Positions 34,649 through 44,107 of a stretch of 64,000 nt of DNA are shown here, piece by piece; position 1 is the first letter of the stretch, and each line of letters begins with the position of its first letter. The DNA lies in NCBI GenBank assembly GCA_902462155.1, contig CABQAQ010000002.1, forward strand, positions 169,056 through 233,055, in the 5' to 3' direction. This DNA comes from an uncultured bacterium. Lineage in GTDB: Bacteria; Cyanobacteriota; Vampirovibrionia; Gastranaerophilales; Gastranaerophilaceae. Under the pieces are notes generated by a model, which was not told where the DNA came from, ran no database searches, and was given only the letters and a program-made list of their open reading frames with translations. Made by a program: the position numbers and the translations under genes.

Positions 34649-36643
34649 TTATATATTTGTTAGATTTTTATTATCCGACTCTATTTTATTCTCCTGATTT
34701 ATCATTAGATTTTGATTTGACTTCTTACTATTCTTTTTTTTCTTTTTATTCATATCGTTAATTTCTAAATATTCAAAGTCTAAATCATTATTCTCAGTGC
34801 CTACAAGCATTGAAAAATCAAAATAAGAATTCTGACGTTTTGTATCATAACCAATACTTAATTTTGCATATGGAGGACCAATACTTATATAAAATTTATT
34901 TTCTTGCATTAAGTCACCATCAAATTTATCATCTGATAACACCGCAGTACCTGAATATGCTAGGGATAAATATTTACATAACGCTAATGATTCTGTAAAT
35001 TCTACTGCTTGTTTACCATACCTATACCTATCGAATAAAACTGGACTATCCCCATTTGTTGCACCCATAAAATATGATATCCTTGAGGCCCAATTTTTAT
35101 ATCTTGTAAATAATGTAGGCCCAAATCTTAATATTCCTTGCACATCTCCTGTTCCGTATAATGCTAAAGATGTCTGATTCATTAAACCTAAACTTGCATC
35201 AAATTTATGCTTCTCATTTGTATATGTATAAAAATTCTTAATTGCTTGTGTCTGCCATTTACCTCTAAACGTGCTTAAATCACTATGCAGATCTTTTAAA
35301 AAGGCTATATTAAATCTATTTTCAAATGTTGCATCTAAATTTTCTAGATTATATTTCTTATGATGCACTAATTGAGCTATATACTCAGGTCGTCTTTGAC
35401 CTAAAAACCAATCATCTATATATGTTTCATATCCATAATTTATCCATAAATCATCTGTTATATTATGTTTACCTCTGACTATCCATCTATTTTTTGCCGT
35501 TCCATATCCAAACTCTGTAGTATTATACTTGTTCATAAATCTTGAAATTACTCCAACCCCTACGTTACTATCATCAAATACTAAGGCCGGTGTTATTTTC
35601 AATGTTGAAGCTAACGGTAACCTGAACACATATCCATATCCTGCATATAATCCGAAATTCCTGAAACTGCCAATTTCAGGTGATGATACCTCTACATAAT
35701 TTCTTTCTTTATCACTGTATGTCCTTATATCTCTCAGTTTATATATTTTTTGATCATTTAGATATAAATCCCCATCTTGAAATTCTACAACATCATGCTG
35801 GTCATAACGATCTACTTTTATATTTTTTACTTTTAAATAATATTTATGGGATTTTATCTTGTCATCATTATATAATTCTTGTTTAAATTCTTTTTCTAAT
35901 GGGAAATAATTTCCAAATGATCGGGTCTGAAAACTTAAGGCATAATCATCTCTGAATTTTACATTACCCCAATAGGCTTTCATCTTATCTTCTTCTATAT
36001 TACTATATTGTGCTTTTATTGTTATAAAATCATCTTTTGTTATAGGCTCTTCTATAAGTGCGTTCCCATAATTAAGATCTACCAGTATAGAATCACCAAA
36101 CATCCACTTACCATCTTTTAATATTCTTACATTATTTAATGCTCTTATCGTATTCAGATCATAATTAAATATAATTTTCTCTGCATATAACGTAGTATCC
36201 TCAGACGGAAAATATACTTTAGCATTCCCTATAGCCTCAAGATCTTTTGTTTCAGGATTATAATTCATTGTTTCACTTGAAATATCCAGATTTGATGTTT
36301 TATCATCCTCTGAATTAGTAGCTTTATTTTGATTTAATCCATCTTCTTTTTTATTTGAAGATTTATCTTTTCTCAAATTACCTAAAATATTAAATTTTTG
36401 TCTTTTCTTAGATAACTTATTCTCTGTACTTTTATCTAAAATATCTATATCATCTTGAGTTCTCTTTTCAACAGATGCTTCTATTGATTTTTCTTTTTCA
36501 TTTAACAATTCGTTTTCTATATTTATTGAAGGTAAATCCATTTTACCGGATTCAAATTCACCGGCTATAGCAAAGTTACTCATTATGCTTATAAAAAATA
36601 TATTTAAAAAAAGAAATATTACTCTATAATTAACCTTCTTCAC
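34649..36643 (-). CDS. LptD/OstA-like outer-membrane LPS transport protein
   Basis: A 664-residue exported protein. A signal peptide (residues 1-27: KK, hydrophobic core, AIAG) is followed by a Lys/Glu/Asp-rich linker to about 115, and an OstA/LptA-like jelly-roll region (about 120-230: DLEAIGNAKVYFPSED, ALNNVRILKDG). The C-terminal 400 residues are aromatic-rich with alternating strands (EFGYGTAKNRWIVRGKHNI), as in a beta-barrel. The layout resembles LptD and the cyanobacterial DUF3769 proteins that take its place. It would insert LPS into the outer leaflet, in keeping with the heptose kinase and O-antigen genes. The C-terminal 30 residues are Lys/Asn-rich and lack the usual aromatic end. 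Confidence 0.75.
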   Translation of the reverse strand: MKKVNYRVIFLFLNIFFISIMSNFAIAGEFESGKMDLPSINIENELLNEKEKSIEASVEKRTQDDIDILDKSTENKLSKKRQKFNILGNLRKDKSSNKKEDGLNQNKATNSEDDKTSNLDISSETMNYNPETKDLEAIGNAKVYFPSEDTTLYAEKIIFNYDLNTIRALNNVRILKDGKWMFGDSILVDLNYGNALIEEPITKDDFITIKAQYSNIEEDKMKAYWGNVKFRDDYALSFQTRSFGNYFPLEKEFKQELYNDDKIKSHKYYLKVKNIKVDRYDQHDVVEFQDGDLYLNDQKIYKLRDIRTYSDKERNYVEVSSPEIGSFRNFGLYAGYGYVFRLPLASTLKITPALVFDDSNVGVGVISRFMNKYNTTEFGYGTAKNRWIVRGKHNITDDLWINYGYETYIDDWFLGQRRPEYIAQLVHHKKYNLENLDATFENRFNIAFLKDLHSDLSTFRGKWQTQAIKNFYTYTNEKHKFDASLGLMNQTSLALYGTGDVQGILRFGPTLFTRYKNWASRISYFMGATNGDSPVLFDRYRYGKQAVEFTESLALCKYLSLAYSGTAVLSDDKFDGDLMQENKFYISIGPPYAKLSIGYDTKRQNSYFDFSMLVGTENNDLDFEYLEINDMNKKKKKNSKKSNQNLMINQENKIESDNKNLTNI

Positions 36644-36686
36644 AATAAAATGTCCCCAAAATTTTTAAACTAAAAATATATATTTT

Positions 36687-37832
36687 CTAAATATAATTGA
36701 ATGGATTTTGTACTTTTCCATTGACTCTTACCTCAAAATGACAATGTGGACCTGTAGAATATCCTGTTGATCCCTCAAAGCCTATCGTTTGACCTCTTTT
36801 CACATATTGCCCGTTTGATACTGCAAAACCGCTCATATGTGCATACAACGTTGTTGTTGGTTTACCTTTATATAAGCCGTGATCTATAATCACAACTTTG
36901 CCATATCCGGAATACCAACCTACATAAATAACTTTACCACTATTTGAAGCTACAATTGCTCCACCATTTGGACCTGCTATATCTATACCAGAATGAAACG
37001 TCCTTGATTTAAATATCGGATGTACTCTCCATCCAAATGGAGATGTTATAGGTCCTGATATTGGTTTTATAAATCCTGAACTTATATTTGTTTTTGTTTT
37101 TACAGAACTTGTAATCATACTGCCTATTTTAGCTGATTGTTGTGCTAATTCTCTTTCGGCTCTTTCATATGTTGCTCTATCTGTTTTTAACTTATTTATC
37201 ATCTGCTCATTTTGATTTATAGCATCTTGGATTGATTTTTTTTGATATTTCATCTCGGCTATTGATGATGATAAGTAATCCTTTTGTTGTCTTATTTCAT
37301 CTCTTAATTTTTCTATTTTTTCTGCTTTAATCTTTAAAACATTAAGCTCATATTTATCATTCTTTAATAATAGTTTCTGAAAATAGATTCTATCTAAAAA
37401 ATCACTAAAATTTTCTGATGATAATAAAAATTCTAATAATCCATTTCTTTCTTTTTTATATATCTTTCTTATTCTATTTCTTGCATTAAATTCATATATA
37501 GAATAGTCTTGTATTAACTTATTAAACTCATATTCTGTCTTTGCAAGCTTACTTTTAGTATCATCATAACGATCTTTTGAAAAGGTCAATTTTTTAGAAG
37601 TTTTTTCCAAGCGGATTTGATTTTGATATAATTTGTTTGTTTCTCTATGTTCTAGCATTTTTAAATACAATATTTTAGCTTTAGCATCACGTCTTTTTTC
37701 TTGAACACTTGGATGATGTTTATTTGCTAAGCTAATATTACCATTAACCAACAAAATTAATGATATTATTTGTATACAAATTATTTTAAAAAAGTTTTTA
37801 ACTTTTTTATTATTGTCTATTTCATACTTCAT
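36687..37832 (-). CDS. EnvC-like murein hydrolase activator/M23 peptidase
   Basis: A 381-residue exported protein. A membrane-spanning signal segment (about 16-35) precedes a long coiled coil (about 45-235) and a LytM/M23 domain in the last 125 residues. The zinc-site motifs HSGIDIAG, YAHMS and GPHCHFEVR are all present, so it may be an active endopeptidase, unlike E. coli EnvC whose metal site is degenerate. Such proteins cut or control cutting of septal peptidoglycan. It starts 19 bases after a tiny membrane-peptide frame and lies 44 bases before the LptD-like gene; the three probably form one envelope transcript. Confidence 0.92.
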   Translation of the reverse strand: MKYEIDNNKKVKNFFKIICIQIISLILLVNGNISLANKHHPSVQEKRRDAKAKILYLKMLEHRETNKLYQNQIRLEKTSKKLTFSKDRYDDTKSKLAKTEYEFNKLIQDYSIYEFNARNRIRKIYKKERNGLLEFLLSSENFSDFLDRIYFQKLLLKNDKYELNVLKIKAEKIEKLRDEIRQQKDYLSSSIAEMKYQKKSIQDAINQNEQMINKLKTDRATYERAERELAQQSAKIGSMITSSVKTKTNISSGFIKPISGPITSPFGWRVHPIFKSRTFHSGIDIAGPNGGAIVASNSGKVIYVGWYSGYGKVVIIDHGLYKGKPTTTLYAHMSGFAVSNGQYVKRGQTIGFEGSTGYSTGPHCHFEVRVNGKVQNPFNYI

Positions 37833-37851
37833 AAAAATTTTTATTTTTTAT

Positions 37852-37965
37852 TTAATTACTAAATTGAGAAATTAAAGCAATTGCTAATGGAGCAATTGTC
37901 CAGAATACAAATGATAGTGCTAGAAATCCTACAATAATTTTCTGATGTTTTCTAAAAAATTCCAT
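37852..37965 (-). CDS. 37-residue membrane peptide upstream of the EnvC-like gene
   Basis: Minus-strand ATG at 37965, stop at 37852. The peptide starts MEFFRKHQK and has one hydrophobic helix (IIVGFLALSFVFWTIAPLAI, residues 10-29) and a short tail ending SQFSN. A basic N-terminus before the helix suggests a cytoplasmic N-end. The ribosome site is weak (AGGT about 12 bases upstream). It ends 19 bases before the EnvC-like start, so the two are probably co-transcribed. A well-formed basic-hydrophobic-polar pattern in the intergenic gap supports a real gene, but size alone keeps confidence moderate. Confidence 0.45.
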   Translation of the reverse strand: MEFFRKHQKIIVGFLALSFVFWTIAPLAIALISQFSN

Positions 37966-38296
37966 ATTTATTTCAACCTAATTTATTTACTATTTTTTAA
38001 CTTATATTATTATTTTAACCTTAAAATGTTCGATTGCAAATAGTTAATCAGATATTTTTACTTATTTTAAAATTAAAGATTTCTATATAAGTTTACAATG
38101 CTAACACTGACTAAAATTTTTTCCCAAACAAACTTATTTGAGAATCCTAAAAACACAAACACAAAATAACATTATCACTATTTTTTTAACATACTTGGTG
38201 AAACATTACATATAATTCATTAAATTATAACTTGTAATAATAGTTATTATATGTTACGAGTATTAAATATAAGTCAAATTACTTGGAGTTATTTGT
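37966..38296. other. Non-coding divergent gap before lpd
   Basis: The 331 bases between the divergent 37-residue peptide and lpd hold no further ORF, tRNA-like fold or riboswitch that I can recognise. It must contain promoters in both directions; no -35/-10 pair stands out in the AT-rich sequence. Near lpd there is an imperfect AT palindrome (TAATAATAGTTATTAT, about 38235-38250) and a clear TTGGAG ribosome site before the lpd ATG. Confidence 0.5.
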
Positions 38297-39679
38297 ATGT
38301 ACGATGTAGGAATTATTGGATCAGGGCCGGCCGGATATACCTTAGCTTTACAGTTAGCTAAAAAAGGGCTTAAAGTTATTCTATTTGAAAAAAATAAAGT
38401 AGGTGGAGTTTGCCTTAACTTTGGATGTATTCCAACTAAATCCATTATGAGATCTTCTTCGCTTTTTAAATCTGCTTTAAACTTTAACTCTTTTGGTATT
38501 TCTTTTGATAATATTACTTTTGATTATTCTAAAATTATCTCTCGTAAAAATAAAATTATTAACTCTTTAAATAAATCTCTTGAAAAATTAATTTTAAGCC
38601 AACATATTACTATTATTTATGATCAGGCTAATATTATAATTGAAAATATACAAAATGAAGAGCCTATTCTTAAAATAATTACTTCAAATCAAGATAATAT
38701 TTACGAATGTAAAAATATTGTAATGGCTACAGGAACTACAAGTAACAATGATTCTATTTTAAAAGTTGACCATAACTTTATTCTAAACTCAGATGATATT
38801 TTAAATTTAGATAAATTACCTGATAATATTTTAATTGTCGGCTCTGGCGCTATTGGAATTGAATGGGCTAGAATTTTTTCTAATTTTGGTAAAAAAGTTT
38901 CAATTGTCGAACTACAAAACCAACTTCTACCTTCTGCCGATCAAGATATTTCTTCTCGTGTTGAACGTATTTTAAAACTTAATAAAGTTACTATTTTCAA
39001 AAATAATTCCATAGATTCTATTAATAATAAACAGGTATATCTTAAATCTCAGGATATTCTTACTCCTAACATTATCTTATCTGCTATTGGAAGAAAAATA
39101 GTATTACCTAAAATTTTAGATAACTTTAATAATACTTTAAATCTGGAATTAACTGATAATAAATTTGTAAAAGTCAATCAGTCTTTTCAAACTAATTTTA
39201 ATAACATCTTTGCTATAGGTGATATAACAGGTAAAACCATGTTAGCTCATAGCGGAATCTCTCAAGCTTTATTTTTATCGGAATTTCTTCTTAACAAAAA
39301 ACAACATAAGTCATCTTTTACACCTAATATTCCATCGGTTATTTATGGTTCGCCTGAAATAGCTTGGGTTGGCAAGACTCAACAAGAACTTGAAAAACTT
39401 AATATTGATTTTAATTCTCAACTATTTCCTATAAGTGCTCTTGGCAAAGCTCAAACTGATGGAGCTTTAGATGGATTTATTAAAATAATCTCTAAGGATG
39501 ATAAAATTTTAGGTGCTCATATTATTTCACCTGAAGCCTCTTCTTTAATTATGACTCTTACTTTAGCTATTGATAATAATCTTTCTATTCAAGATTTATT
39601 ATCTTCTAGTTTTCCACACCCTACATATTCTGAAGGTATCTTAGAAACTCTTTTAAGATTCCAAAATGACATATATTAA
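38297..39679 (+). CDS. lpd: Dihydrolipoamide dehydrogenase
   Basis: A 460-residue FAD/NAD disulfide oxidoreductase. The FAD-binding IIGSGPAGYTLALQLAKKG (6-24), the redox disulfide GGVCLNFGCIPTKS (Cys39, Cys44), the NAD-binding GSGAIGIEWARIF (about 182) and the C-terminal FPHPTYSEG with the catalytic His are all present. It reoxidises lipoyl domains of 2-oxoacid dehydrogenase or glycine-cleavage complexes. No E1, E2 or glycine-cleavage gene is nearby, but lipoyl synthase follows 32 bases downstream, so the two share the lipoate theme. A different disulfide reductase specificity is possible but less likely. Confidence 0.92.
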   Translation: MYDVGIIGSGPAGYTLALQLAKKGLKVILFEKNKVGGVCLNFGCIPTKSIMRSSSLFKSALNFNSFGISFDNITFDYSKIISRKNKIINSLNKSLEKLILSQHITIIYDQANIIIENIQNEEPILKIITSNQDNIYECKNIVMATGTTSNNDSILKVDHNFILNSDDILNLDKLPDNILIVGSGAIGIEWARIFSNFGKKVSIVELQNQLLPSADQDISSRVERILKLNKVTIFKNNSIDSINNKQVYLKSQDILTPNIILSAIGRKIVLPKILDNFNNTLNLELTDNKFVKVNQSFQTNFNNIFAIGDITGKTMLAHSGISQALFLSEFLLNKKQHKSSFTPNIPSVIYGSPEIAWVGKTQQELEKLNIDFNSQLFPISALGKAQTDGALDGFIKIISKDDKILGAHIISPEASSLIMTLTLAIDNNLSIQDLLSSSFPHPTYSEGILETLLRFQNDIY

Positions 39680-39711
39680 ATACACATCGAGCATAGAAAA
39701 AATATAAAATT

Positions 39712-40587
39712 ATGAAAAGATTACCAGATTATTTAAAAAGAAATATAGGCAGTATTGATGAAGTAAAAAACATCCGATCCCTAATAAAAGAATTTAATTT
39801 AAATACTGTTTGCGATGAAGCAAGGTGTCCAAATAAAACAGAATGCTTTAAAAATAATACAGCCACCTTTATGATACTTGGCAAAAACTGTTCAAGAAAT
39901 TGTAAGTTTTGTAATATACATAATGGTTCTCCAGAATCAGTCAATGAAAATGAACCTGATAATATAGCTTTAGCCGTTAAAAAACTTAATTTAAAATATT
40001 GTGTAATTACATCTGTTACACGAGATGATTTATCAGATCAAGGTGCTAATCAATTTATTAGAACCATAAACTCTATAAAAACACAATCTAACAATTCAAC
40101 TAAAATAGAAATTCTTACACCGGATTTTCAAGGTAATGAAACTTTAATCACTGATATTCTAGATTCAAGTCCTGATGTTTTTAATCATAATATTGAAACT
40201 GTTCCGGCTTTATATCCCAAAGTACGCCCTCAAGCTATTTTTGAACGTTCTATTAAAGTTTTAAATTTTGCTAAAACTAATTTTGATATTATTACTAAAA
40301 CCGGTATTATGATTGGATTTGGTGAATCTTTAGATGAACTTAAATATGTTTTTGGCATCTTAGCTAATATTAACTGTGACATTTTGACCATTGGTCAATA
40401 TATTCCACCTTCAAAAAAACATATCCCCGTTAAAAAATTTTATACTCCTGATGAGTTTGTTTTTCTTAATAATTTAGCAATTTCTTCGGGCATTAAAAAA
40501 GTAATTTCTGCACCATTGACAAGAAGCTCATATCAAGCTTTTGAGGCATTTCTGTCTGTTAAAAATATGTATAATAAGCCCTCTTAA
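39712..40587 (+). CDS. lipA: Lipoyl synthase
   Basis: A 291-residue radical-SAM enzyme that inserts two sulfurs into the octanoyl chain bound to lipoyl domains. The auxiliary-cluster cysteines are Cys34, Cys39 and Cys45 (VCDEARCPNKTEC). The radical-SAM cluster is Cys60, Cys64 and Cys67 (CSRNCKFC), and the C-terminal Arg-Ser-Ser-Tyr (LTRSSYQAF) holds the serine ligand of the auxiliary cluster. FNHNIETVPALYPKVRP is a strong family motif. Placed after lpd, it supplies the cofactor used by that enzyme's complexes. It depends on Fe-S supply such as NifU/NifS above. Confidence 0.97.
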   Translation: MKRLPDYLKRNIGSIDEVKNIRSLIKEFNLNTVCDEARCPNKTECFKNNTATFMILGKNCSRNCKFCNIHNGSPESVNENEPDNIALAVKKLNLKYCVITSVTRDDLSDQGANQFIRTINSIKTQSNNSTKIEILTPDFQGNETLITDILDSSPDVFNHNIETVPALYPKVRPQAIFERSIKVLNFAKTNFDIITKTGIMIGFGESLDELKYVFGILANINCDILTIGQYIPPSKKHIPVKKFYTPDEFVFLNNLAISSGIKKVISAPLTRSSYQAFEAFLSVKNMYNKPS

Positions 40588-40688
40588 TTGTAAATTTTTA
40601 TTACAAAAGTATATATTTTAATAAATAACTAGTAAATTTTATATCCCAAATTTTTTTATAATAGAAAAGATATAAAAAGGTTACGAGG

Positions 40689-41498
40689 ATGTTTTCAATT
40701 AAATTAAATACAAATAGCAGCATACCTATAGATACAATTAAAAATACCAATAGCTTCATTGATCAGTTTAAAAATAGGTCAACAGCTACACCTATTGAAA
40801 AAAGCTTTAATGGATTTTTTAATAAATCTTTAGAAAAATTATTAGCTCAGATCCAACTTTATGAATATACTGATAAAAAAATTATTGAAAAATTCATTGA
40901 AAAAAATCCACAGATTGCAAATATACTAAATAAAGCTAACATAAAATTAGAAATTAATATTTCCAATCTTGAAACACTTAAAAACTCTCATTTAAATCCT
41001 ACTTTGGAAATTGCAAATGCTATTGTTGACATATTAAAATCAGAATATAAATTTACTAATATTCAACGTAAAGCAATAATAAAAGGAGCAATATTCCACG
41101 ATTTTGGTAAAGTTCTGATCCCCGGATACATTATTAATAAAAAAGGTAAACTTACTGATTCTGAACGAAAAATTGTAGAATTACATTCCGAACTTGGTTA
41201 TCAACTTCTCAAAAGTGCAAATTTAGATGAAGAATCTTTACACGTTATAAGACACCATCATAAATATAATGATGGATCCGGATATCCGGCTAACTCAAAT
41301 GAACCAAATATCACTGCCCAGATTGTTACTGTTGCGGATATTTTTACTGCATTAGTTGCTAAACGATCTTATAAAAGTACTATGTCACCTCTAGATGCTT
41401 TAAAAGTTATTGAAGAAAAAGTTAAAGCCGGAAAAATAGATAAGAAAATTTTTAATGCATTAAAAAAATATCTAGAATCTACTATAAAAAACTTTTAA
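40689..41498 (+). CDS. HD-GYP domain protein, putative cyclic-di-GMP phosphodiesterase
   Basis: A 269-residue protein whose second half is an HD-GYP domain: HDFGKVLIPG (His137-Asp138), HSELGYQLL (about 159), then HHHKYNDGSGYP (about 189-200), the defining GYP motif. Family members hydrolyse cyclic-di-GMP or related dinucleotides. The first 110 residues are a helical region with no recognised sensor or receiver domain. It has no membrane segment. Its last 27 bases overlap the end of the convergent fumarase gene. The ribosome site TACGAGG before the ATG is modest. Motility or surface behaviour is the usual target of such enzymes; the substrate is not proven. Confidence 0.9.
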   Translation: MFSIKLNTNSSIPIDTIKNTNSFIDQFKNRSTATPIEKSFNGFFNKSLEKLLAQIQLYEYTDKKIIEKFIEKNPQIANILNKANIKLEINISNLETLKNSHLNPTLEIANAIVDILKSEYKFTNIQRKAIIKGAIFHDFGKVLIPGYIINKKGKLTDSERKIVELHSELGYQLLKSANLDEESLHVIRHHHKYNDGSGYPANSNEPNITAQIVTVADIFTALVAKRSYKSTMSPLDALKVIEEKVKAGKIDKKIFNALKKYLESTIKNF

Positions 41499-42926
41499 GG
41501 GCAATTTTTCTATTGTTAATTTTCTTATAGCTTCTGATTGTAATTCTTTATAAGCTATTATTTCTGATTTTTTTACTCTGCTTGCTAATAATGATGCTAT
41601 TCCACCTGTTACCGTAAAGTATATTGCTTTATTCTTTTTTATTGACTCTATTACTTTTTTATCCCTATTGCCTTTACCTATTGTACCAACAACTCCAAAA
41701 TCATATAAACAAATAGCGAATTTATCCATTCTCTGTGATGTAGTTGGGCCTATTGGACCTATTACCTCTTGTTTTTCCTTATTTGCCGGACAAGGCCCTG
41801 CATAAAATATTATTTTACCCTTTAACTCTTCGACTATTTCTCTTTCCGTTTCTGATACTTCTTCTTTGTCCATTAAACGTTTTATTATATCACATAGCCT
41901 TTTATGTGCTACATCTCTTGCGGTATATATTTCTCCACTTAATAATACTCTTTCTCCTGTTTTTAAATTTCTTATTGCCTCTATATTGTCTGTAAATATT
42001 TCTTTTTGACTTAAAGTGTTTATATCTTTATCTGTTTCTTTATAAGATTTAAAATCGTTATAATCATAAATTATATTTTTACCATCAATAATATTACAAG
42101 AAGAATGCCTTAAGCTATGACAGTTAATACTCACAGACACAGGTAAACAAGCTATATGCGTAAATGATGTTTTTAATTTTATCCCAAGTACAAAATTTTT
42201 CTCATAGTCATCAAATCTTTTTTGTAGTTTATCTATAAACGTATTTTTTTCTATTTTATTATAATTTTCAAATTCTTTACAACCTAAATGATAATCTTCT
42301 TCAAAAAAACTTTCTTTAGCTAAAATAGCAGAATAATCTGATGTTCCACCAATACCAATTCCTATATATAATGGCGGACAAGATTTTTTACCTCTTTCTT
42401 TTATTCTTTCAAAAATTAAATCAATTATCTCATCTTGGCTTGCCGTAGGATTAAACATATGTGTGAAACTTTGATTTTCACACCCAGCACCTTTTAATAT
42501 TAATTTTATTCCTATATTATTTCCCTTAACAATGTCAAAATAAATTACACAAGGTGCATTTGTTAATGTATTATCTCTATTAAAAATAGCATCTTTTACT
42601 ACCGATTTTCTATAATATTCCTTTTCATAACAAGTTTTTACAGCTTCATAAATAGATTCTTTTAAATCTCCTTTAATTATTTTTACATCCTGACCTAAAG
42701 TTACAAATAAAATGACTTGACCTGTATCTTGACATAATGGACGTTTAGTTTCTTTTGCAATATCAGCATTTTTTATTATTGACAATAATTCTTCTTTTTT
42801 TTCTTGATTTATTTCAGATTCATAAGCATTTATTAAATCAGAATAGACTTGAGAAGAAAGGTTCTGGTTGGCATACTTACAAAGATTGTATACTGCTTTT
42901 TTTATTATAGCAACATCTATTTCCAT
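41472..42926 (-). CDS. fumA: Class I fumarate hydratase, fused alpha and beta parts
   Basis: A 484-residue [4Fe-4S] hydro-lyase from the ATG at 42926; a TTG two codons earlier is less likely. The alpha part has PLCQDTGQVILFV, KGAGCENQSF and CPPLYIGIGIGGT, which hold cluster cysteines. The beta part has LSGEIYTARDVAHKRL, FYAGPCPA, IGPIGPTTSQRMD and GVVGTIGKGN. It converts fumarate and malate. Some members act on tartrate or mesaconate, so the exact substrate is an inference. The linker between the parts is about 60 residues of polar sequence. It overlaps the convergent HD-GYP gene by 27 bases at the 3' end. Confidence 0.92.
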   Translation of the reverse strand: MEIDVAIIKKAVYNLCKYANQNLSSQVYSDLINAYESEINQEKKEELLSIIKNADIAKETKRPLCQDTGQVILFVTLGQDVKIIKGDLKESIYEAVKTCYEKEYYRKSVVKDAIFNRDNTLTNAPCVIYFDIVKGNNIGIKLILKGAGCENQSFTHMFNPTASQDEIIDLIFERIKERGKKSCPPLYIGIGIGGTSDYSAILAKESFFEEDYHLGCKEFENYNKIEKNTFIDKLQKRFDDYEKNFVLGIKLKTSFTHIACLPVSVSINCHSLRHSSCNIIDGKNIIYDYNDFKSYKETDKDINTLSQKEIFTDNIEAIRNLKTGERVLLSGEIYTARDVAHKRLCDIIKRLMDKEEVSETEREIVEELKGKIIFYAGPCPANKEKQEVIGPIGPTTSQRMDKFAICLYDFGVVGTIGKGNRDKKVIESIKKNKAIYFTVTGGIASLLASRVKKSEIIAYKELQSEAIRKLTIEKLPLKVFYSRF

Positions 42927-42984
42927 ATACAATTAATGATAATAATAAAAATTAAAAAGTAAAGTAACAATATAAAAAAAATTA

Positions 42985-43022
42985 AGACGGAGCTACTTTG
43001 AAACTTAAAAGTAGCTCCGTCT
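42985..43022 (-). terminator. Strong intrinsic terminator after flagellin
   Basis: AGACGGAGCTACTTT (42985-42999) and its exact reverse complement (43008-43022) flank an 8-base loop. Read on the minus strand the hairpin is followed by AATTTTTTT. It lies 33 bases beyond the flagellin stop. Confidence 0.88.
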
Positions 43023-43054
43023 AGAGAGAATAAAGGGGATTAAAAGTATTTCAA

Positions 43055-43942
43055 TTACTGCTGTAAAAGTTGTAACGCAATTTGTGGGAATTGATTTGAA
43101 TTCATCAAAGCACTTGCTGAAGATTGTTGTAGAATTTGATATTTTACTAAGTCAGAACTAGCTTTAGCCACATCTACATCAGTAATATTAGATTTAGTTT
43201 GTTCAAAATTTTCATTCATAGTAGTCATATTATTAGAAATAGCTTCCATTCTATTTGAATATGCCCCCATCATAGATCTATCAAAAGTAATTTTATCTAA
43301 AGCAGCATCTAATTTATCAAGATAAGCACGAATATCATCACCAGTCCAATTTGCGCCATTAATCTGATTTCCTGAAGGGGTTGAAGCAATACCTATAATA
43401 TCAAGATGAATATCTAAAGCCCCAGCCGAAGTATGAATATTTGTCATAGAAGGACCTATATCAATTGTATTAATCTCTTTATCGGAATTTGCTCCAGTCT
43501 GTATAGTCAAAGAAGTCAATGATCCGTTTAACATTTTTTTACCTGCAAACGTAGTAGATTCAGCTGATACATCTATATTTTCTATACGTTGCTTAATTTC
43601 GTTCATAATAGCTTGTTTTTTTTCATCGTCATAAATTTCATTAGCTGCTTGTATACACAACTCACGTATTCTTAAAATATCCTCTGTAGCTGAAGAAGTA
43701 CCTCCCTCTGCTGTTGCTATCATATTTAAACCATTTTGTATATTGCTAATAGCTTGAGTATTACTTCTTATTTGAGCTTTAATACTTTCAGAAATAGCAA
43801 GACCTGCTGCATCATCCTTAGCTTGATTAATTCTCAAACCTGTAGATAATTTCTTCATTGTTGATTCAACAGAACTTGTGTTTTTTGATAATTGATTCTG
43901 GGCTATTATTGATGACACGTTAGTATTTACATAAATTGCCAT
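43055..43942 (-). CDS. fliC: Flagellin
   Basis: A 295-residue structural subunit of the flagellar filament. The conserved N-terminal D0/D1 helices (LSTGLRINQAKDDAAGLAIS, about 32-51; NIQNGLNMIATAEGG) and the C-terminal D1/D0 helices (NRMEAI, NITDVDVAKASSDLVKYQ, then a final ALQLLQQ) are all present. The variable middle is short, about 100 residues, so the surface domain is small. It has an excellent sigma-28 promoter (43974-44000), a strong AAAGGAG ribosome site and its own terminator. No other flagellar gene is in the window, so the remaining flagellar genes must lie elsewhere. Confidence 0.97.
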   Translation of the reverse strand: MAIYVNTNVSSIIAQNQLSKNTSSVESTMKKLSTGLRINQAKDDAAGLAISESIKAQIRSNTQAISNIQNGLNMIATAEGGTSSATEDILRIRELCIQAANEIYDDEKKQAIMNEIKQRIENIDVSAESTTFAGKKMLNGSLTSLTIQTGANSDKEINTIDIGPSMTNIHTSAGALDIHLDIIGIASTPSGNQINGANWTGDDIRAYLDKLDAALDKITFDRSMMGAYSNRMEAISNNMTTMNENFEQTKSNITDVDVAKASSDLVKYQILQQSSASALMNSNQFPQIALQLLQQ

Positions 43943-43973
43943 TTTTATTTTCTCCTTTTATTCTCTGTTTTTT

Positions 43974-44000
43974 TTATCGACAATTTTATTTCATACTTTA
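43974..44000 (-). promoter_or_regulatory. Sigma-28 (FliA/SigD) promoter of flagellin
   Basis: On the minus strand TAAAGTAT, 11 bases, GTCGATAA. This matches the flagellar sigma consensus TAAAGTTT-N11-GCCGATAA at all but two positions, with exact spacing. It lies 32 bases before the flagellin ATG. CATACTTTAGT (plus-strand reading) covers the -35 box and is repeated at 44014-44024, the second copy sitting in the palindrome ATACTTTAGTAT. Confidence 0.88.
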
Positions 44001-44107
44001 GTTATATATATCTCATACTTTAGTATAAGATATCCTGTTAAGCCTTTATTTATAAGTATTTCAGTGCTATTATAATAAAATATTAAAATACATCATTTGG
44101 AGTAGAT

